64,000 nucleotides of DNA, taken from NCBI RefSeq assembly GCF_037392515.1, contig NC_090291.1, forward strand, positions 40,013,001-40,077,000, given 5' to 3'. The notes beneath the pieces were generated by a model that was not told the origin of the DNA, did not search any database, and saw nothing but the letters and a program-made list of their open reading frames with translations. Source of the stretch: Haliotis asinina (taxonomy: Eukaryota; Mollusca; Gastropoda; Lepetellida; Haliotidae). A program made the position numbers and the translations under genes. Below are positions 1 through 11,265 of this stretch, piece by piece. Each line of letters begins with the position of its first letter. Position 1 is the first letter of the stretch.

Positions 1-66
1 AGACTGCCACCATATAGCTGGAATATTGCTGAGTGCAGCGTAAAACTAAACTCACTCACTCATTCA
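1..66 (+). mobile_element. SINE family A, 3' tail fragment
   Basis: The tail of a SINE-like repeat that recurs many times in this window (full copy at 57947-58173). It reads ATATAGCTGGAATATTGCTG, then GTAAAACTAAACTCACTCAC. I take the strand carrying the ACTC run as the sense strand, because LINE-mobilised SINEs end in a simple repeat. The rest lies outside the window. Confidence 0.75.
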
Positions 67-448
67 CCTAAGTTTGGTCCAAACAGGTTATCATTCCCAT
101 TATACTGGAATGCACATGTACATCACGTGCTTCACATAAAAAATTCAAAAGCTATGATAGCATGTTCTAGTGTTGCGAATTTGGCTAAAATTTCCCTGAT
201 TATTGTATGTGAACAACAAGTCTCTGAAATGAACACATTTTACAGAAATAGGGTTCATAGTTAAGCATAGAATGTATTAAAGAGAAGTCAGTTCATTTGC
301 TGAATCTGAGGAAATCTGGCCTTGCCACATTTTCTAGACTTGGGGGGGGGGGGGGGGGATTTCATTGATAGATTTGTTGCAGGGTCTGTATGCCAGACCA
401 ATATAGGACTACATTTGTTATCTGTGATTACACGATTCAATTTAGACA
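67..448. other. Intergenic, no gene seen
   Basis: No coding signal. The only notable item is a run of 17 G at 342-358. Confidence 0.6.
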
Positions 449-762
449 GTGGTCAAATGTAACATATGTCATATTTGGGATTTCACTTTCTCAGTAAAGA
501 ACAAATTCTAGAACTTTTTTACCCGTAGTCCCATCCGGGATTCAAACCCGCACCCTCCGAGTCAGGGACCTAATCGGCAGCGCACAAAGCTCAGCTCAGC
601 CAACGCGACTTCCACGGGTTAGGCGGCTGACTTTGTGTGCTGGCGATTAGGTGCCTGACTCGGAGGGTGCGGGTTCGAATCGCGGATGGGACTCAACCAA
701 AAAAAAGTATTGGATTTTGTACTTTACTGAGAAAGTGAAATCCCAAATATGACACATTTTTA
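449..762. mobile_element. Palindromic (foldback) element with tRNA-like core
   Basis: Two arms of about 140 bp face each other. The left arm begins near ATATTTGGGATTTCACTTTC (471) and the right arm ends with its reverse complement near 750. Both arms also carry, in opposite orientation, a segment ending GGGTTCGAATC (right arm, about 671) that looks like a tRNA B box. A shorter relative lies at 7160-7344. Such non-autonomous palindromes are usually MITE or foldback elements; the tRNA-like part may be a captured SINE head. No transposase is present. Confidence 0.65.
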
Positions 763-1014
763 TCTGATTCTGAATATCTATAAATACAGAATGACAAGTT
801 ATTGGCTTGTATAACGCAGGAATGCCTTGTTGCATCACTGGTGAATATTTACTACACCGTTATTTGTCGACTGGTCAGGCAGCCAATGGCCACCAGTGAC
901 ATCAAGGATCGTGCAAGACATTGAAGACCATGGAAGATTAATGATCGCGATAACCGAGTCGATACTATCACAGTATGGCTGACAACCTGGCATAACGTGA
1001 ACAGCTTTGACGAA

Positions 1015-1345
1015 CAGACAATGCTCGACAGCGTTAGCGCATTCTTGTACATGTTGGTTTGGACAAACAAACCATGCTCGGCATCATTGTCATATTCTCG
1101 GCGTTTTGAATAACAAACAATTCTTGGCAGCATTAGCATGTTTGGACAAAGAAACAACCTTCGAGAACATTTGATTTAGCATATTCTTGGTGGTTTTGAT
1201 AAACAAACAATATAAGGCAACATTAGCATGTTCTGGGCGGTTTGTATAAACAATGCTCGGCAACATTAGGCATGTTCTGGGCGGTTTGTATAAACAATGC
1301 TCGGCAACATTAACATGCTCTGGGCGGTTTGTATAAACACACACC
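1015..1345. repeat. Degenerate tandem repeat, ~46-bp unit
   Basis: Three clear copies of a unit with GGGCGGTTTGTATAAAC and AATGCTCGGCAACATTA lie at about 1205-1345. More decayed relatives run back to about 1015. Open frames here are by-products of the repeat. Confidence 0.65.
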
Positions 1346-2640
1346 GGCAAAAAAGTTAGACGGCTGTTGTGCAGAGAATGTAAACACACTGCTTAACAAC
1401 ATTTGATGAATGTAGGGTTATGGAATAAACGGCAGAGAAAATTCGTAAGTTTTATTTTTGTAAAACATTGAATATGGACAACCCTTATCTGAGGATAATC
1501 TTCCATGAATATTCCCAAGAACCATTGTTGTATGGTGTTGTGGTTTCAGCCCTAGTTCAACACGATTGTACAGACGTCGCCCGACGTACAAAACTCGATT
1601 CCTTCGAGATGATGTCATCTTGTAGGGAACGTTGACTTCAGATCTGTAGGGAACTTCAGATCTAGCGACAACAGCATGACCTATTGATGCTCACACAATC
1701 CTATCATTATCACAGATCAATGGGTCGTAAGAGCTTCGAGTCGCTGGTATGTTATATCAATGCAATGTCCTGGATTGTATTTCAGGCAATGCAGACCATT
1801 CACAGAATTTCGCCATTACATGTTTTATGAGCGTCTAGTTGATCTGCATAAACTGCTAAATGTGTTATCCCCGCTGTTATCCACGACACTCATCCGAACA
1901 TTCTCATCTCGCGACAGCGGATTGATTTCCCACAAACACTTTGACTGTGTACGTTTTTCACAAAGTCCCTTAATCTCTTTGTAGATTTCCTGGAGGAATC
2001 GACTTCAGCGAGAACTTCCATTCCGGGAGTCGGGCGTTGATTTGGACCGCCGCACGCATTAGCGAACTCACTGGCGCGGAGTCTTTTCCGTATTCCTCCG
2101 CGGTGAAATGTCCATTGTGAAAACATGCCCAGTTTCAGAGAGGGATAACTTTTGTTGATTGAATTTCGAGTTTGCTTAGAATGTAAATTGAACTTATGCC
2201 GATTTGCCTGGGGACGCATGCCCGGATGTAGTAGGTGACGGGGATTGCTTGCCGAGCGCATAAAGGACCCTCAGCGATGCAACCTCCCGATTGAGGTCTA
2301 ATGCCATTGTATGCTAATGTCTCCGTCGGAACTTTTCGCATTAAGAAACTTGAAAGAGTTGGTCTTTCTTACCGGCTCGTTCTGCTTGGGTCTCTGTTTT
2401 ATTTATGTCACTCCACTCGTCCAGTTCTTCAACATTCAAACATGGCGGAGGTCAAGGACGACACGAAGACGGTCCATTGCCACCTCTGTTAACATCTCAT
2501 GCATTTTGAAAGAGAAAGGACTTTTCATTAGTCCTCTCAAGAACTCTTTGACTTTGCGAATGTTTGGGTTGAATGAGTGAACCGTGGCTGAACAGCTATG
2601 GTTTTTAGTACACTGTTGTTGCTTATTATCTAAATGGGTA
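1346..2640. other. Intergenic, no gene recognised
   Basis: Several open frames of 60-120 codons exist on both strands at 1760-2580 but none shows a domain or repeated family I recognise. The stretch 1980-2300 is more GC-rich than its surroundings and could be part of an old mobile element. I make no functional call. Confidence 0.5.
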
Positions 2641-2842
2641 GTTGCCATAAAAGGTGACTGCTTGTCGTAAGGGGCGACTAACGGGATCGGGTGGACAGGC
2701 TCGCTGACTCCTATCATCGGTTCCCAATTGCGCAGATCGATGCTCATACTATTGATCACTGGATTGCCTGGTCCAGGCTCGATTATTTACAGACCGTCGC
2801 CATATAGCTGGAATATTGCCGAGTGCACACGTAAACAGTAAA
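2641..2842 (+). mobile_element. SINE family A, nearly full
   Basis: Sense-strand copy running from the GCTTGTCGTAAGGGGCGACT block through CGATGCTCAT and CAGACCGTCGCCATATAGCT to the GTAAACAGTAAAA tail. The 5' head (about 50 bp) is missing and the tail is diverged. Confidence 0.8.
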
Positions 2843-2914
2843 AGTTAGATAAAAAGAAACCCTTGTTTGCCGGTAACCTCATAAACATGATCGCATCCTA
2901 CCTTTCGCACCAGG

Positions 2915-3497
2915 TGTTTTTTTGTGTTTTAAGCATGGTCTGTGTGCACAACCGAGACGTTTCATTCCTGATCTGATAAGACTCATCCAGAAGTATAATT
3001 TGACAAATGTGCTAGATGACTACTTGTCAACTGGCATCTTTCCACATAAGGCATCGTGGAAACAAAGTGTGAAAGCCCCTGTTTGGAAGTTCCACTCCTC
3101 CTATTGGACTGATAGGATAACAGGTGATCCAGATCTCCAGAGGTTCTCAAAGATACACAAAGATCTGCGTGGATATTGTCTCGGGAAGACCACCTGTACT
3201 GAACCTCGTCCAAGTTCCTGGTGCAAGTATGTTCCAGCATCACTAAAGATGCTGTGAGCCTGTGTGGGAAGTTAGGACGGACATATAGTGACCCGTGTGT
3301 TCATGCTGTCGTGCAGTGTGATAACTTACCCTCTCTAAGAGATCAGTTGTGGTGTGAACTAATCAATATTGGCCCTGTGGACTTCAGTATATGGTTCCAC
3401 AACTTGTCCGACATTGAGATGGCGTTGTGTCTTCTGCCATGCAGACCGCAGTATAGAAGATCGGAGATCAGAGGATATTCACCAGTAAGGCTGTAAG
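2915..3497 (+). mobile_element. Non-LTR retrotransposon (LINE) C-terminal fragment
   Basis: Frame 2922-3257 encodes RFIPDLIRLIQKYNLTNVLD, then a stretch with FPHKASWKQSV and a W-rich segment. This resembles the region after the reverse transcriptase in LINE ORF2 proteins common in molluscs. The match continues in another frame at 3221-3496, with LCGKLGRTYSDPCVHAVVQC, a decayed zinc-knuckle-like stretch. At least one, probably two, frame changes lie between about 3170 and 3230. No reverse transcriptase core, endonuclease or 5' part is present, so this is a 5'-truncated, dead copy. Family assignment within LINEs is uncertain. Confidence 0.55.
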
Positions 3498-3612
3498 ATG
3501 CAATTCATCTGTTGTGCATCGAAGTCACACATCACTAAGCAGTGCAACCAATTTCCAGAGAGACATTATATCACGTAACGATATGTTAGCTTGTACTCGC
3601 ACGGATGGAAGC

Positions 3613-3617
3613 TCACA

Positions 3618-3649
<32 letters not shown>

Positions 3650-3848
3650 CATCTCTCTCCCCATCTCTCTCTCTCCCCATCTCTCTCTCCCCATCTCTCT
3701 CTCCCCATCTCTCTCTCCCCATCTCTCTCTCTCCCATCTCTCTCTCTCCCCATCTCTCTCTCCCCATCTCTCTCTCTCCCCATCTCTCTCTCCCCATTTC
3801 TCTCTCTCTCCCCATCTCTCTCTCTCTCCCCCCATCTCTCTCTCCCCA

Positions 3849-3900
<52 letters not shown>
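3613..3900. repeat. CT-rich minisatellite (CTCTCTCTCCCCAT units)
   Basis: Variable 14-16-bp units of CT dinucleotides ending in CCCCAT, grading into a pure (CT)n run at 3857-3900. Long open frames rich in S, L and P (plus strand) or R, E and G (minus strand) come from this composition and are not genes. Confidence 0.95.
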
Positions 3901-3903
<3 letters not shown>

Positions 3904-3911
3904 GTTGATAC

Positions 3912-4062
3912 GTTAGAGTGGTTGAGTGAGTTTCGTTATACGTACGCCTCTTTCAACAATACTTTAGCAATATCACCAGACATTGTACCCAAGTGAGGAA
4001 TCGAACTCGGGCCTTCGGTGTGACGAGCGAATGCATAAACCCCTAGGTTACACCACCGCCCC
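3912..4062 (-). mobile_element. SINE family B (tRNA-derived), diverged
   Basis: The minus strand reads from a tRNA-like head (A-box-like TAACCTAGGGGTTTATGCAT, B-box-like GAGTTCGATTCC) through the body to the shared AACTCACTCAACC tail beside 3915. Confidence 0.75.
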
Positions 4063-4689
4063 TGTTACGTTAGACCTTTGTATATCTACCCTCCCCAACA
4101 GAAGGAAACCTACGTTCACGTAGCATCATGGAAATACGGTTATTTAAAACGAAATCCATATAAATACAGTTATTTTAAAGCAATATATTCCTCCTCGACT
4201 TTCCATAAAACACTAGCTGTTTATTAGCGGGCCTCTTGGGCACACCACGCGCGTCCTCATTTCAATCATTAATGCCTTAATTCTCGCTAAAAGCATTTTA
4301 CTGTCAACTGCGCTGATTAGGGCCAAAGTCTGCTTCTCGTTGATATGTCTTCTGTGAGCATCGGGGGAACATACGAGCTGACGGATGCGCTAACAGTAGC
4401 TTGGAGAAGCACTTTGTCAGGCGAGTGGAATGCCAAACGGAAGTCTGATCAAATTGAGCTTACTGCCAGGGGAGATAATTCATGATGACGTGTTGTCACG
4501 GAGGCAAGGCAATGTGTGAATATTTCGAATTTGTTTGATCGAATATTTTTACAGGGGGTGGTATGGGTTTTTTCTTTGTGCTTGACAACGGGAAAATGTC
4601 CAACACGAAGAATGTGCGATACATTGAAACTTGTGTGAACTATAGGTCATTCTGCAGATCTGGTGATGGTTCTAAGAGTGAGGTAGTGA
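4063..4689. other. Intergenic, no gene seen
   Basis: No coding or RNA signal recognised. Confidence 0.55.
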
Positions 4690-4855
4690 GAATGGTTATG
4701 CGCCACTTTTAGCAATATTCCAGCAATATCATGGCGGGAGATAGAAGAAATATTCTTCATGCATTGTACCCATTGAAGAAGCGAAACCGGGTTTTCGGCG
4801 TGACGAGCGAACGCTTTAACCACTGGGCTACCCAACCGCCACTAGTTCTAATTTT
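4690..4855 (-). mobile_element. SINE family B (tRNA-derived)
   Basis: The minus strand begins GGTTGGGTAGCCCAGTGGTT, then AAAGCGTTCGCTCGTCACGC and a B-box-like CGGTTTCGCTTC, and runs to GGAATATTGCTAAAAGTGGC. The ACTC tail is lost. The A and B boxes mark RNA polymerase III ancestry. Confidence 0.8.
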
Positions 4856-5039
4856 TCGACACATTATGTGGTCAGATTTGGTCATTATGTGGTCGGTAAC
4901 TTGGCTGAAGTACTGACCACTGACGACATGAATCCTTGACCATGTCAGTCACTGGAGTGGGGAGGGGACTGTGGGGTGGGGGTGGGGTGGATATTTTGAG
5001 GCCCTGGCCATATTGCGGGAATAAGCAACGTCGTTAACT

Positions 5040-5085
5040 CTCTCTCCTCCTTCCCCCCCCCCTCTCTCTCTCTCTGTCTGTCTGG

Positions 5086-5131
<46 letters not shown>

Positions 5132-5146
5132 TTTTTTTTTTTTTCT
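5040..5146. repeat. CT-rich run followed by poly-T
   Basis: CT dinucleotides with small interruptions, then about 20 T. Simple sequence. Confidence 0.95.
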
Positions 5147-5766
5147 CACGCACTCCCTGCTCACGGTGACTTTAGTTTCCTTGACAGATTGCTACCCAGC
5201 ACGGCTAATTGCAGTAATAGATAGGCGAAAAAGGTTGTTATCAAAGGATTTAACTTGAATCCCTAGATATGTATCATGGCCTGAAGGAATGGAAGTTGTG
5301 AAGAAATCGATTCCTTCTACTTAACCATTATACCACGCTGTGAACGCAGTGCCAGGTGATACGAAGGGTTTCAGTCCTCGCTGAAACCAGAGTGATCTAC
5401 AAGGAAATTACGTGTGTATATTCGTGCCTCTGTGCAGAATCAACTCGATTTCATTATAATTATAAATATCAGGAAAACATATGGTTTTAAAATTACAGTC
5501 GATTGTACGATTCGGAGCAACCGCCAAAGTGTGATGAATATAGGAAAAATGAACGCATCCATCACTACCCGTGGGTGGCGTTATAAATGCATGCAAAGGA
5601 ATGTCAATTGCTCGATAATTACGAAATGCTTACAGTTTTGGCAAACAGATTATAGTCGGAATCTTACACAGGACTTTTTAGGAGTGATTTCTAAGGAATC
5701 ATAGGTTTGTCTATGTTGTCTCTTGTATTCATAACCTGGATGTTTTTGTCGACGTCGTGGTTGGGG
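5147..5766. other. Intergenic, no gene recognised
   Basis: Open frames of 60-96 codons at 5408-5704 overlap on both strands and show no recognisable family. Confidence 0.5.
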
Positions 5767-5950
5767 TGCCTGTCTCTCTGTGTCTCTCTGTCTCTCTCTC
5801 TCTCTCTATCTCTCTATCTCTATCCCTCTATCTATCTCTTTGTCTCTCTATCTCTCTCTGTATCATCTATCTCTATGTTTATCTATCTAACTATCTATCG
5901 TATCCATTTATCTCTCTCTCGCTCTCCCTCTCTCTCTCTCTCACCCTCTC
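5767..5950. repeat. CT/TATC-rich microsatellite
   Basis: Mixed CTCT and CTAT runs. The open frames here are composition artefacts. Confidence 0.95.
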
Positions 5951-5962
5951 ACCTGATTTGGT

Positions 5963-6008
5963 GTTCAGCTACCCATGCTTGTCGTAAGAGGCGACTAAAG
6001 GGAACGGT
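5963..6008 (+). mobile_element. SINE family A fragment
   Basis: Only the ATGCTTGTCGTAAGAGGCGA block near the 5' part of the sense strand is kept. Confidence 0.6.
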
Positions 6009-6164
6009 TTCTTGTTAAGTTAATTATTCATTCGATAATGACACTATTCACACGATAAGACATCTCACGATCCCACAAACAGTGTTGCCCATCTCAGTTC
6101 TTCAGAAGCTCAGACTAGGAACAGTGGCCATCGTCACGCTGTCAAAGGGGACGCGTCAGTGGCA

Positions 6165-6775
6165 GGACATCATAAATAAAATTAGGAAAAATACAACGTA
6201 ATTCTATTTGGAAGCTTGAAACACAAATCCGAAGTAAACATCTTCAGGCAGATACATACATCTTAATCTAAAGACAGGGCTGTTCATGAATAACCAACAA
6301 TGGTTCTTAGAATTCAGTTTTTCGTTATTCTTACGCAAGGGAAATTATTTTATTAACTTTTCCCCAATCATAATTTGACCTGTTTGGGTATTTTCTTTAA
6401 CACGAATATATAATATGATAAAATCACGTCCAAAAGTCTGAAGTAGTTGAAAATTTAAATTCTTATGTCCCTGAGGTTGCATTTCAGGAAAAACATTGCA
6501 AACACATGCACGGCCATACCACTTAATCGAGGCAATAAATCACAGCAACACTCTTTATTACATTACGCATTACTTGTTCATGTTAACCTGTTGAGCGTTA
6601 GCGTTGGCCTGTGTTGACAACGAGATGCCAAGTTTGCGTTGCCATGCCCACTAGAGATGATAATGTGATCTACGAATCGGCGAAGCTGTCAACAATACCG
6701 AGGACGTCACTATGATGGCTTTAGCTCAAACTGTGGCAACTTTTTGATTGAATGGTTTTAGGACTTTTTATCAAG
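6165..6775. repeat. Left arm of a large inverted repeat
   Basis: This ~600-bp arm is the reverse complement, at roughly 80-90% by eye, of 9000-9540. Landmarks are AATACAACGTAATTCTATTT at the outer side, ACCAACAATGGTTCTTAGAA, CACTTAATCGAGGCAATAAA and CGGCGAAGCTGTCAACA at the inner side. See 9000-9540 for the partner. Confidence 0.85.
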
Positions 6776-6952
6776 TCACGAATCAAATCTTCAACGCAGA
6801 GACTAATAGCTTTTAAAATTCATTATTCATTTGCTTAAAGCTTTCAAAACTATTCTGTAGTGAAGAAACATTTATTTCCGAACTAGAAAGCACTCTCTAT
6901 ATATTTTTAAACGTGTCCACTATGACAGTATTATGGTAAGAATGGTATCATA

Positions 6953-7065
6953 ACAATACATGACGTAGTGCTGATAGGTTTTTAATCATATATTAACCGC
7001 CTAGACGTTTTCAGAATATCTACATAGTGAAGGATATTAGTTTACAAAGCAGAAAGTCCTCTAAC
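6953..7065 (+). repeat. Direct repeat copy 1 (~110 bp)
   Basis: Shares ATACATGACGTAGTGCTGAT...AAGCAGAAAGTCCTCT with 7339-7452. The palindromic element at 7160-7344 lies between the copies. Confidence 0.75.
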
Positions 7066-7159
7066 CTTTTTTAAAAATATGTCCTCCTTGACAATAGTGT
7101 GATAAGTATGTCTTAAGTCAAACGCATAACGTGTTTACACAATGGTATTTAGAAAGTGG

Positions 7160-7344
7160 TCAAATGTAGCATATGTTATATTTGGGATTACACTTTCTTA
7201 GTAAAGTGCAATTCTAGTACGTTTTTGAGTTAAGTCCTATCCGGGATTCGAACCCACACCCTCAGAGTCAGGCGCCTAATCAAAAAGTACTAGAATTTGT
7301 ACTTTACTAAGAAAGTGTAATCCCAAATATAACATGTGTTACAA
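7160..7344. mobile_element. Palindromic (foldback) element, shorter copy
   Basis: The left arm has ATATTTGGGATTACACTTTC, then AGTAAAGTGCAATTCTAGTA. The right arm is its reverse complement ending near 7340. The centre holds one tRNA-like segment (GGGATTCGAACCC, a reverse-strand B box). Same family as 449-762, but there both arms carry the tRNA-like part. Confidence 0.75.
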
Positions 7345-7452
7345 ATACATAACGTAGTGCTAATAGGTTTTAAATCCCATAATAACTAGCTAAACGTTTT
7401 CAGAATACCTGTCTATAAAAGGACATCAATTTACGAAGCAGAAAGTCCTCTG
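7339..7452 (+). repeat. Direct repeat copy 2 (~110 bp)
   Basis: Partner of 6953-7065. It starts ATACATAACGTAGTGCTAAT and ends GAAGCAGAAAGTCCTCTGAC. Confidence 0.75.
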
Positions 7453-8349
7453 ACTGCTTTCGCGTGTGATCCCACTAGCATTTCATCACGGTGTTAGCAC
7501 TTGTATCACGCATGCTGTTGAAGTCACACGACGTACAGCTATTCACGACGTCGTGTCCAAACAACGAAGGCCAAGTCGTTGTAATGAAGTCTTACTTTCC
7601 CCGAGATTGAGGTTACAAAGTTGCCTGTTGTTATTTTTTCAGTTCAAGTCCCTGGAGGTACGAGGGTAATGAGAGTTAAAGGAGGTGCCTGACTCGCTGA
7701 GACACGAGTTCTTGTCAGTCATGGGGAAAATGTCGTCATTAATATTGCAAGCCTCATCTCCTGTATAATTGCTACTGAGCCTGGTGCAGTGCATGCGATG
7801 TGGCTTTAAGTTCATTCTCGTCTCACTGGTGTCATGCTTAAGTTTACTGCCAAAGGATTTCAGTCTGTAAAACATGTAAAAGTTTTCTTATGTTATGGAA
7901 ATCTGACATTTTACAGGATACGAAAGTGCTTAATTTCACATAAAAGTGGCCCTTAATTTTGGAATGGTGAAATGTGACAATTTGTGTTCTCTTCATCTTC
8001 CATCAGCTGGCTGCAGCAGGTTCTACTGTCTAATAAGAAAGTTAAAATAGAGTATATGGCACGTTGATGTTAGATTAGGGATTAAGAAAATAATTATGCT
8101 CAAAATATTCATCATATCCCTTTTTTGTCAGTTAGCTAATGAACTGTTGACGTGGCAAATGAAGTTGAAACATGAGATGCAAGTAATCGTAAAGTAGGTA
8201 TGGGTCTAATGTTTCAGTAATATGTATTATAAACATTGTAATGATGGGCAAAATAACCATGACAAATAAACTAATTATGATCGTTCACCTCGTAGACTTA
8301 CATGCAGAGAAAGTAAACTGCCTAAGTAAATTACATTTTACGCATTGAC
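7453..8349. other. Interior of the large inverted repeat, no gene recognised
   Basis: Two short open frames (7466-7669 plus, 7639-7875 minus) have no recognisable family. No transposase motif was seen between the arms. Confidence 0.5.
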
Positions 8350-8460
8350 TTTAGTGGGTGAGTGAAGTTTTACGCCGCAGTCAGCAATATTCCATCTATA
8401 TGGCGGAGATCTGTAGATAAGTCTGGACCACACAGTGCAGAACAGCAAGTTCTGTCACGG
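8350..8460 (-). mobile_element. SINE family A, truncated
   Basis: Tail half only: TTTTACGCCGCAGTCAGCAA, then CTATATGGCGGAGATCTGTA up to TCTGGACCACACAG. Confidence 0.75.
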
Positions 8461-8479
8461 ATTCCCAACATTGACGTAA

Positions 8480-8632
8480 CATTAGGACAATATAGGACAT
8501 TATATGACAGTATAGGACATTATAGGACAATATAGGACATTATAGGACAGTATAGGACATTATAGGACAATATAGGACATTATAGGACAATATAGGACAT
8601 TATAGGACAATATAGGACATTATAGGACAATA
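8480..8632. repeat. Minisatellite of 10/20-bp units
   Basis: About 15 copies of TATAGGACAT and TATAGGACAA, mostly alternating, so the larger unit is 20 bp. Confidence 0.95.
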
Positions 8633-8999
8633 TAAAAGTGTTATATATTTAGAGAATAAAGTGTGAAAATATATCTCCGGTTGTTGTGCTAGACAGACAT
8701 TTTCAAGGGTAGATAATTTTCACGCTCGTTACTTCATCGTCACTGATAAACGCGTGTTTGAAAAGCATGACAGCAACGTATAAACTTCATTCTAAATATT
8801 ATGGAAATCGGTGTAGGTTTAGCAAAAATAAGTTTTCAGCAAAAAATTGTCAAGAAAATATGTAACCCCAAAACGAAACAATAATTTTAACGTGGAACAG
8901 TAAAGATCACTTATCAACTTTGAAATATAACTTAAATATAAATGCCCGACACAACAGACTGTTCATGACCTTTCTCTAACATGTGTGAGAAATGATGAA

Positions 9000-9540
9000 A
9001 AAAAAGGCCAAAACTATCCAGTCAAAAAGTTTGATGTCACAGTTTCAGCTAAAACGATCACAGCCACGTCCTGCTGACAGCTTCGCCGATTCACATTACT
9101 ATCTGTAGTCGGCATGGCAACGCCAACTTGGCATCTCGTTGTCAACACAGGCCAACGATAACGCCCAACAGGTTAACATGAACAAGTAATGCATAATGTA
9201 ATAAAGAGTGTTGTTGTGATTTATTGCCTCGATTAAGTGGTATGCAATGCTTTTTCCTGAAATGCAACCTCAGGGACATGAAAATTTAAATTTTCAACTA
9301 CTTCAGACTTTTGGAAATGACTTTATCACATTATGTATTCGTGTTAAAGAAAATAACCAAACAGGTCACATTATGATTGGGGAAAAGTTAATAAAATAAT
9401 TTCCCTTGCGTAAGAATAACGAAAAACTGAATTCTAAGAACCATTGTTGGTTATCGGCCTGTCTGTATCGGCCTGAAGATGTTTACTTTGAATTTGTCTT
9501 TCAAACTACCAAATAGGATTACGTTGTATTTAATTTATGA
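9000..9540. repeat. Right arm of a large inverted repeat
   Basis: Reverse-complement partner of 6165-6775, with an inner loop of about 2.2 kb. Weaker similarity may extend outward to about 9660 (GACACGTCCCTT against a matching piece near 6148). Long arms around a coding-poor centre suggest a non-autonomous DNA transposon or an inverted duplication. No target-site duplication was identified. Confidence 0.85.
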
Positions 9541-10385
9541 TATTCTGGCAAGTAAAATTTATTTTGTGTCAAATACTATTGCGTTTTGCTCGTTTTGTGA
9601 TCAAAACCTTGAGTCTGAATGATGACGCTATGCGTAGGAATGACACGTCCCTTGCGCGGAGTGATACTATTAACACGAGGAAATTGGACAAAGAATTACT
9701 AATATTTTATAACGGTATGTGTTGTGTAAATCTAAATGGCATAATCTCACAAGTTCACAATAACAACGTTATGGTAAGTTTTATCTATAAACGCGATTAT
9801 CTGCGATATCTCGAATAGGTATATAATACTATTGACCGTCACAAATAATGGGGTGGCTGTCTAGTAAACTCACTAAAGTATATAACTTTACTTTCTTCTA
9901 GTTCGACAAATATTAAGCATTACAATTCTATATTAACCATGATATATAGTAGATATCAACCGTTAGGTTTATGTGGAACGTGGCGTCGTTGAATTTATTA
10001 CAAAGTTACCTAATGATTAACTCTAGCACACTGTTTGAATATTGTAGATTGTATAAAGTGTCGGATATTTTACCTGTTGTATTACGCTGTTTTGTAACTG
10101 TGTGCAGTGTAGATTGTAGATTGTAGATTGTATGAACGCTCTCTGGCTTGATGTGTAGAGTATTTAACAATGACATTACGTTGTATATTTTTGAATGTCT
10201 ATCGTGATTTAATGTAAGTATAACGAATGATGTTTGTGTTTTTTTAAAAGCTGATTGATAACTATTCATGTAAAGATGATCCTGTGACTGTGGTATAACA
10301 AACTCCTTGTTACTTTTACTCAGGTGTTGTGTTGTGTGGGGATTGATGTAGTCACACCTCTTGCCAAGAGAGACAGGATGGGATT
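9541..10385. other. Intergenic, no gene recognised
   Basis: Open frames at 9537-9818 (plus) and 10006-10269 (minus) show no known domain. A short GTAGATTGTA tandem lies near 10109-10132. Confidence 0.5.
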
Positions 10386-10480
10386 TGTTGTTTTACGCCG
10401 CAATAGAGTATTGGCCAGGCAATACAGTGATCAACAGCATGAGCATCGACTTTCGCAACCAAATCACCCGCTAGTTATGC
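10386..10480 (-). mobile_element. SINE family A fragment
   Basis: GTTTTACGCCGC followed directly by CAGTGATCAACAGCATGAGC, with an internal deletion. Confidence 0.6.
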
Positions 10481-11130
10481 GCCAAATATTCACAAACTGT
10501 TGACGTGGCAAAAAGAGCCAAAGACACTGAAACATGAGCTCATCCATAGTGAGTGTAAAAGAGTTATGGGGCCAATATTCCATTAATATGTATGACCCCC
10601 AGATCCCATTGGTCGCCTCGTACAAGGGAGGGGTACTGAAAATTCAAAATCGAATATCTTTCTTTAAATTCTTTCTACCATGGCAACATCAAGTTGATAA
10701 CATGTGGTCCACTTGCACTCGTATGATTGTCTATGTATTCATTCTGCCGCTTGCAATGTGTTATAATTTGTATTGATTTGTATTTTTATGGTTAATTAGA
10801 TAATAGTATTGTTAATAGTATAACATTTCTTTGTTGTTGATTGGTTTTACATTGAATTCATTTGGGTATAGATTTCTGGTTTCCCTTCTTTTTTTTCCAA
10901 ATAGGAACTCAACGAGTAATGTCATTCAGTACATAGTGTATATTACTTGATACTTGAGGTGATAACCAAATTAAAATCCTGAGATTAATTGTATCGACAT
11001 TACCAAATCAGTCAATAAGCACACGACATCAAAGATTAACCATTATATTTAAGCACAGATGTGTAGACTTACAGTCAACAAATAGGTCAACTGAAACAAG
11101 CAGCACCAATACGTTATAGACCCTAGACTG
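10481..11130. other. Intergenic, no gene seen
   Basis: AT-rich DNA without a recognisable gene or repeat. Confidence 0.5.
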
Positions 11131-11265
11131 AGTGAGGGAGTACGGTTTTACTCTTATTTTAGCAATTTCCCAGGAATATCATTACGAGGAATCCAGAATG
11201 CGTGTCATATGCTGCACCCATTCTGACCTGCAATTGGTGCCACGTTATCCAGGACGGGCTGGAGG
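11131..11265 (-). mobile_element. SINE family B, badly decayed
   Basis: TTTTAGCAATTTCCCAGGAA and a CTGCACCCATTC block remain. The tRNA-like head is not recognisable. Confidence 0.45.

Noticed and set aside
1890-2580. Open frames of 89-123 codons on both strands
   Set aside because: No domain or family recognised; overlapping frames on both strands argue against a gene.
3514-3996. Open frames rich in S/L/P or R/E/G
   Set aside because: CT-rich simple sequence translated in several frames.
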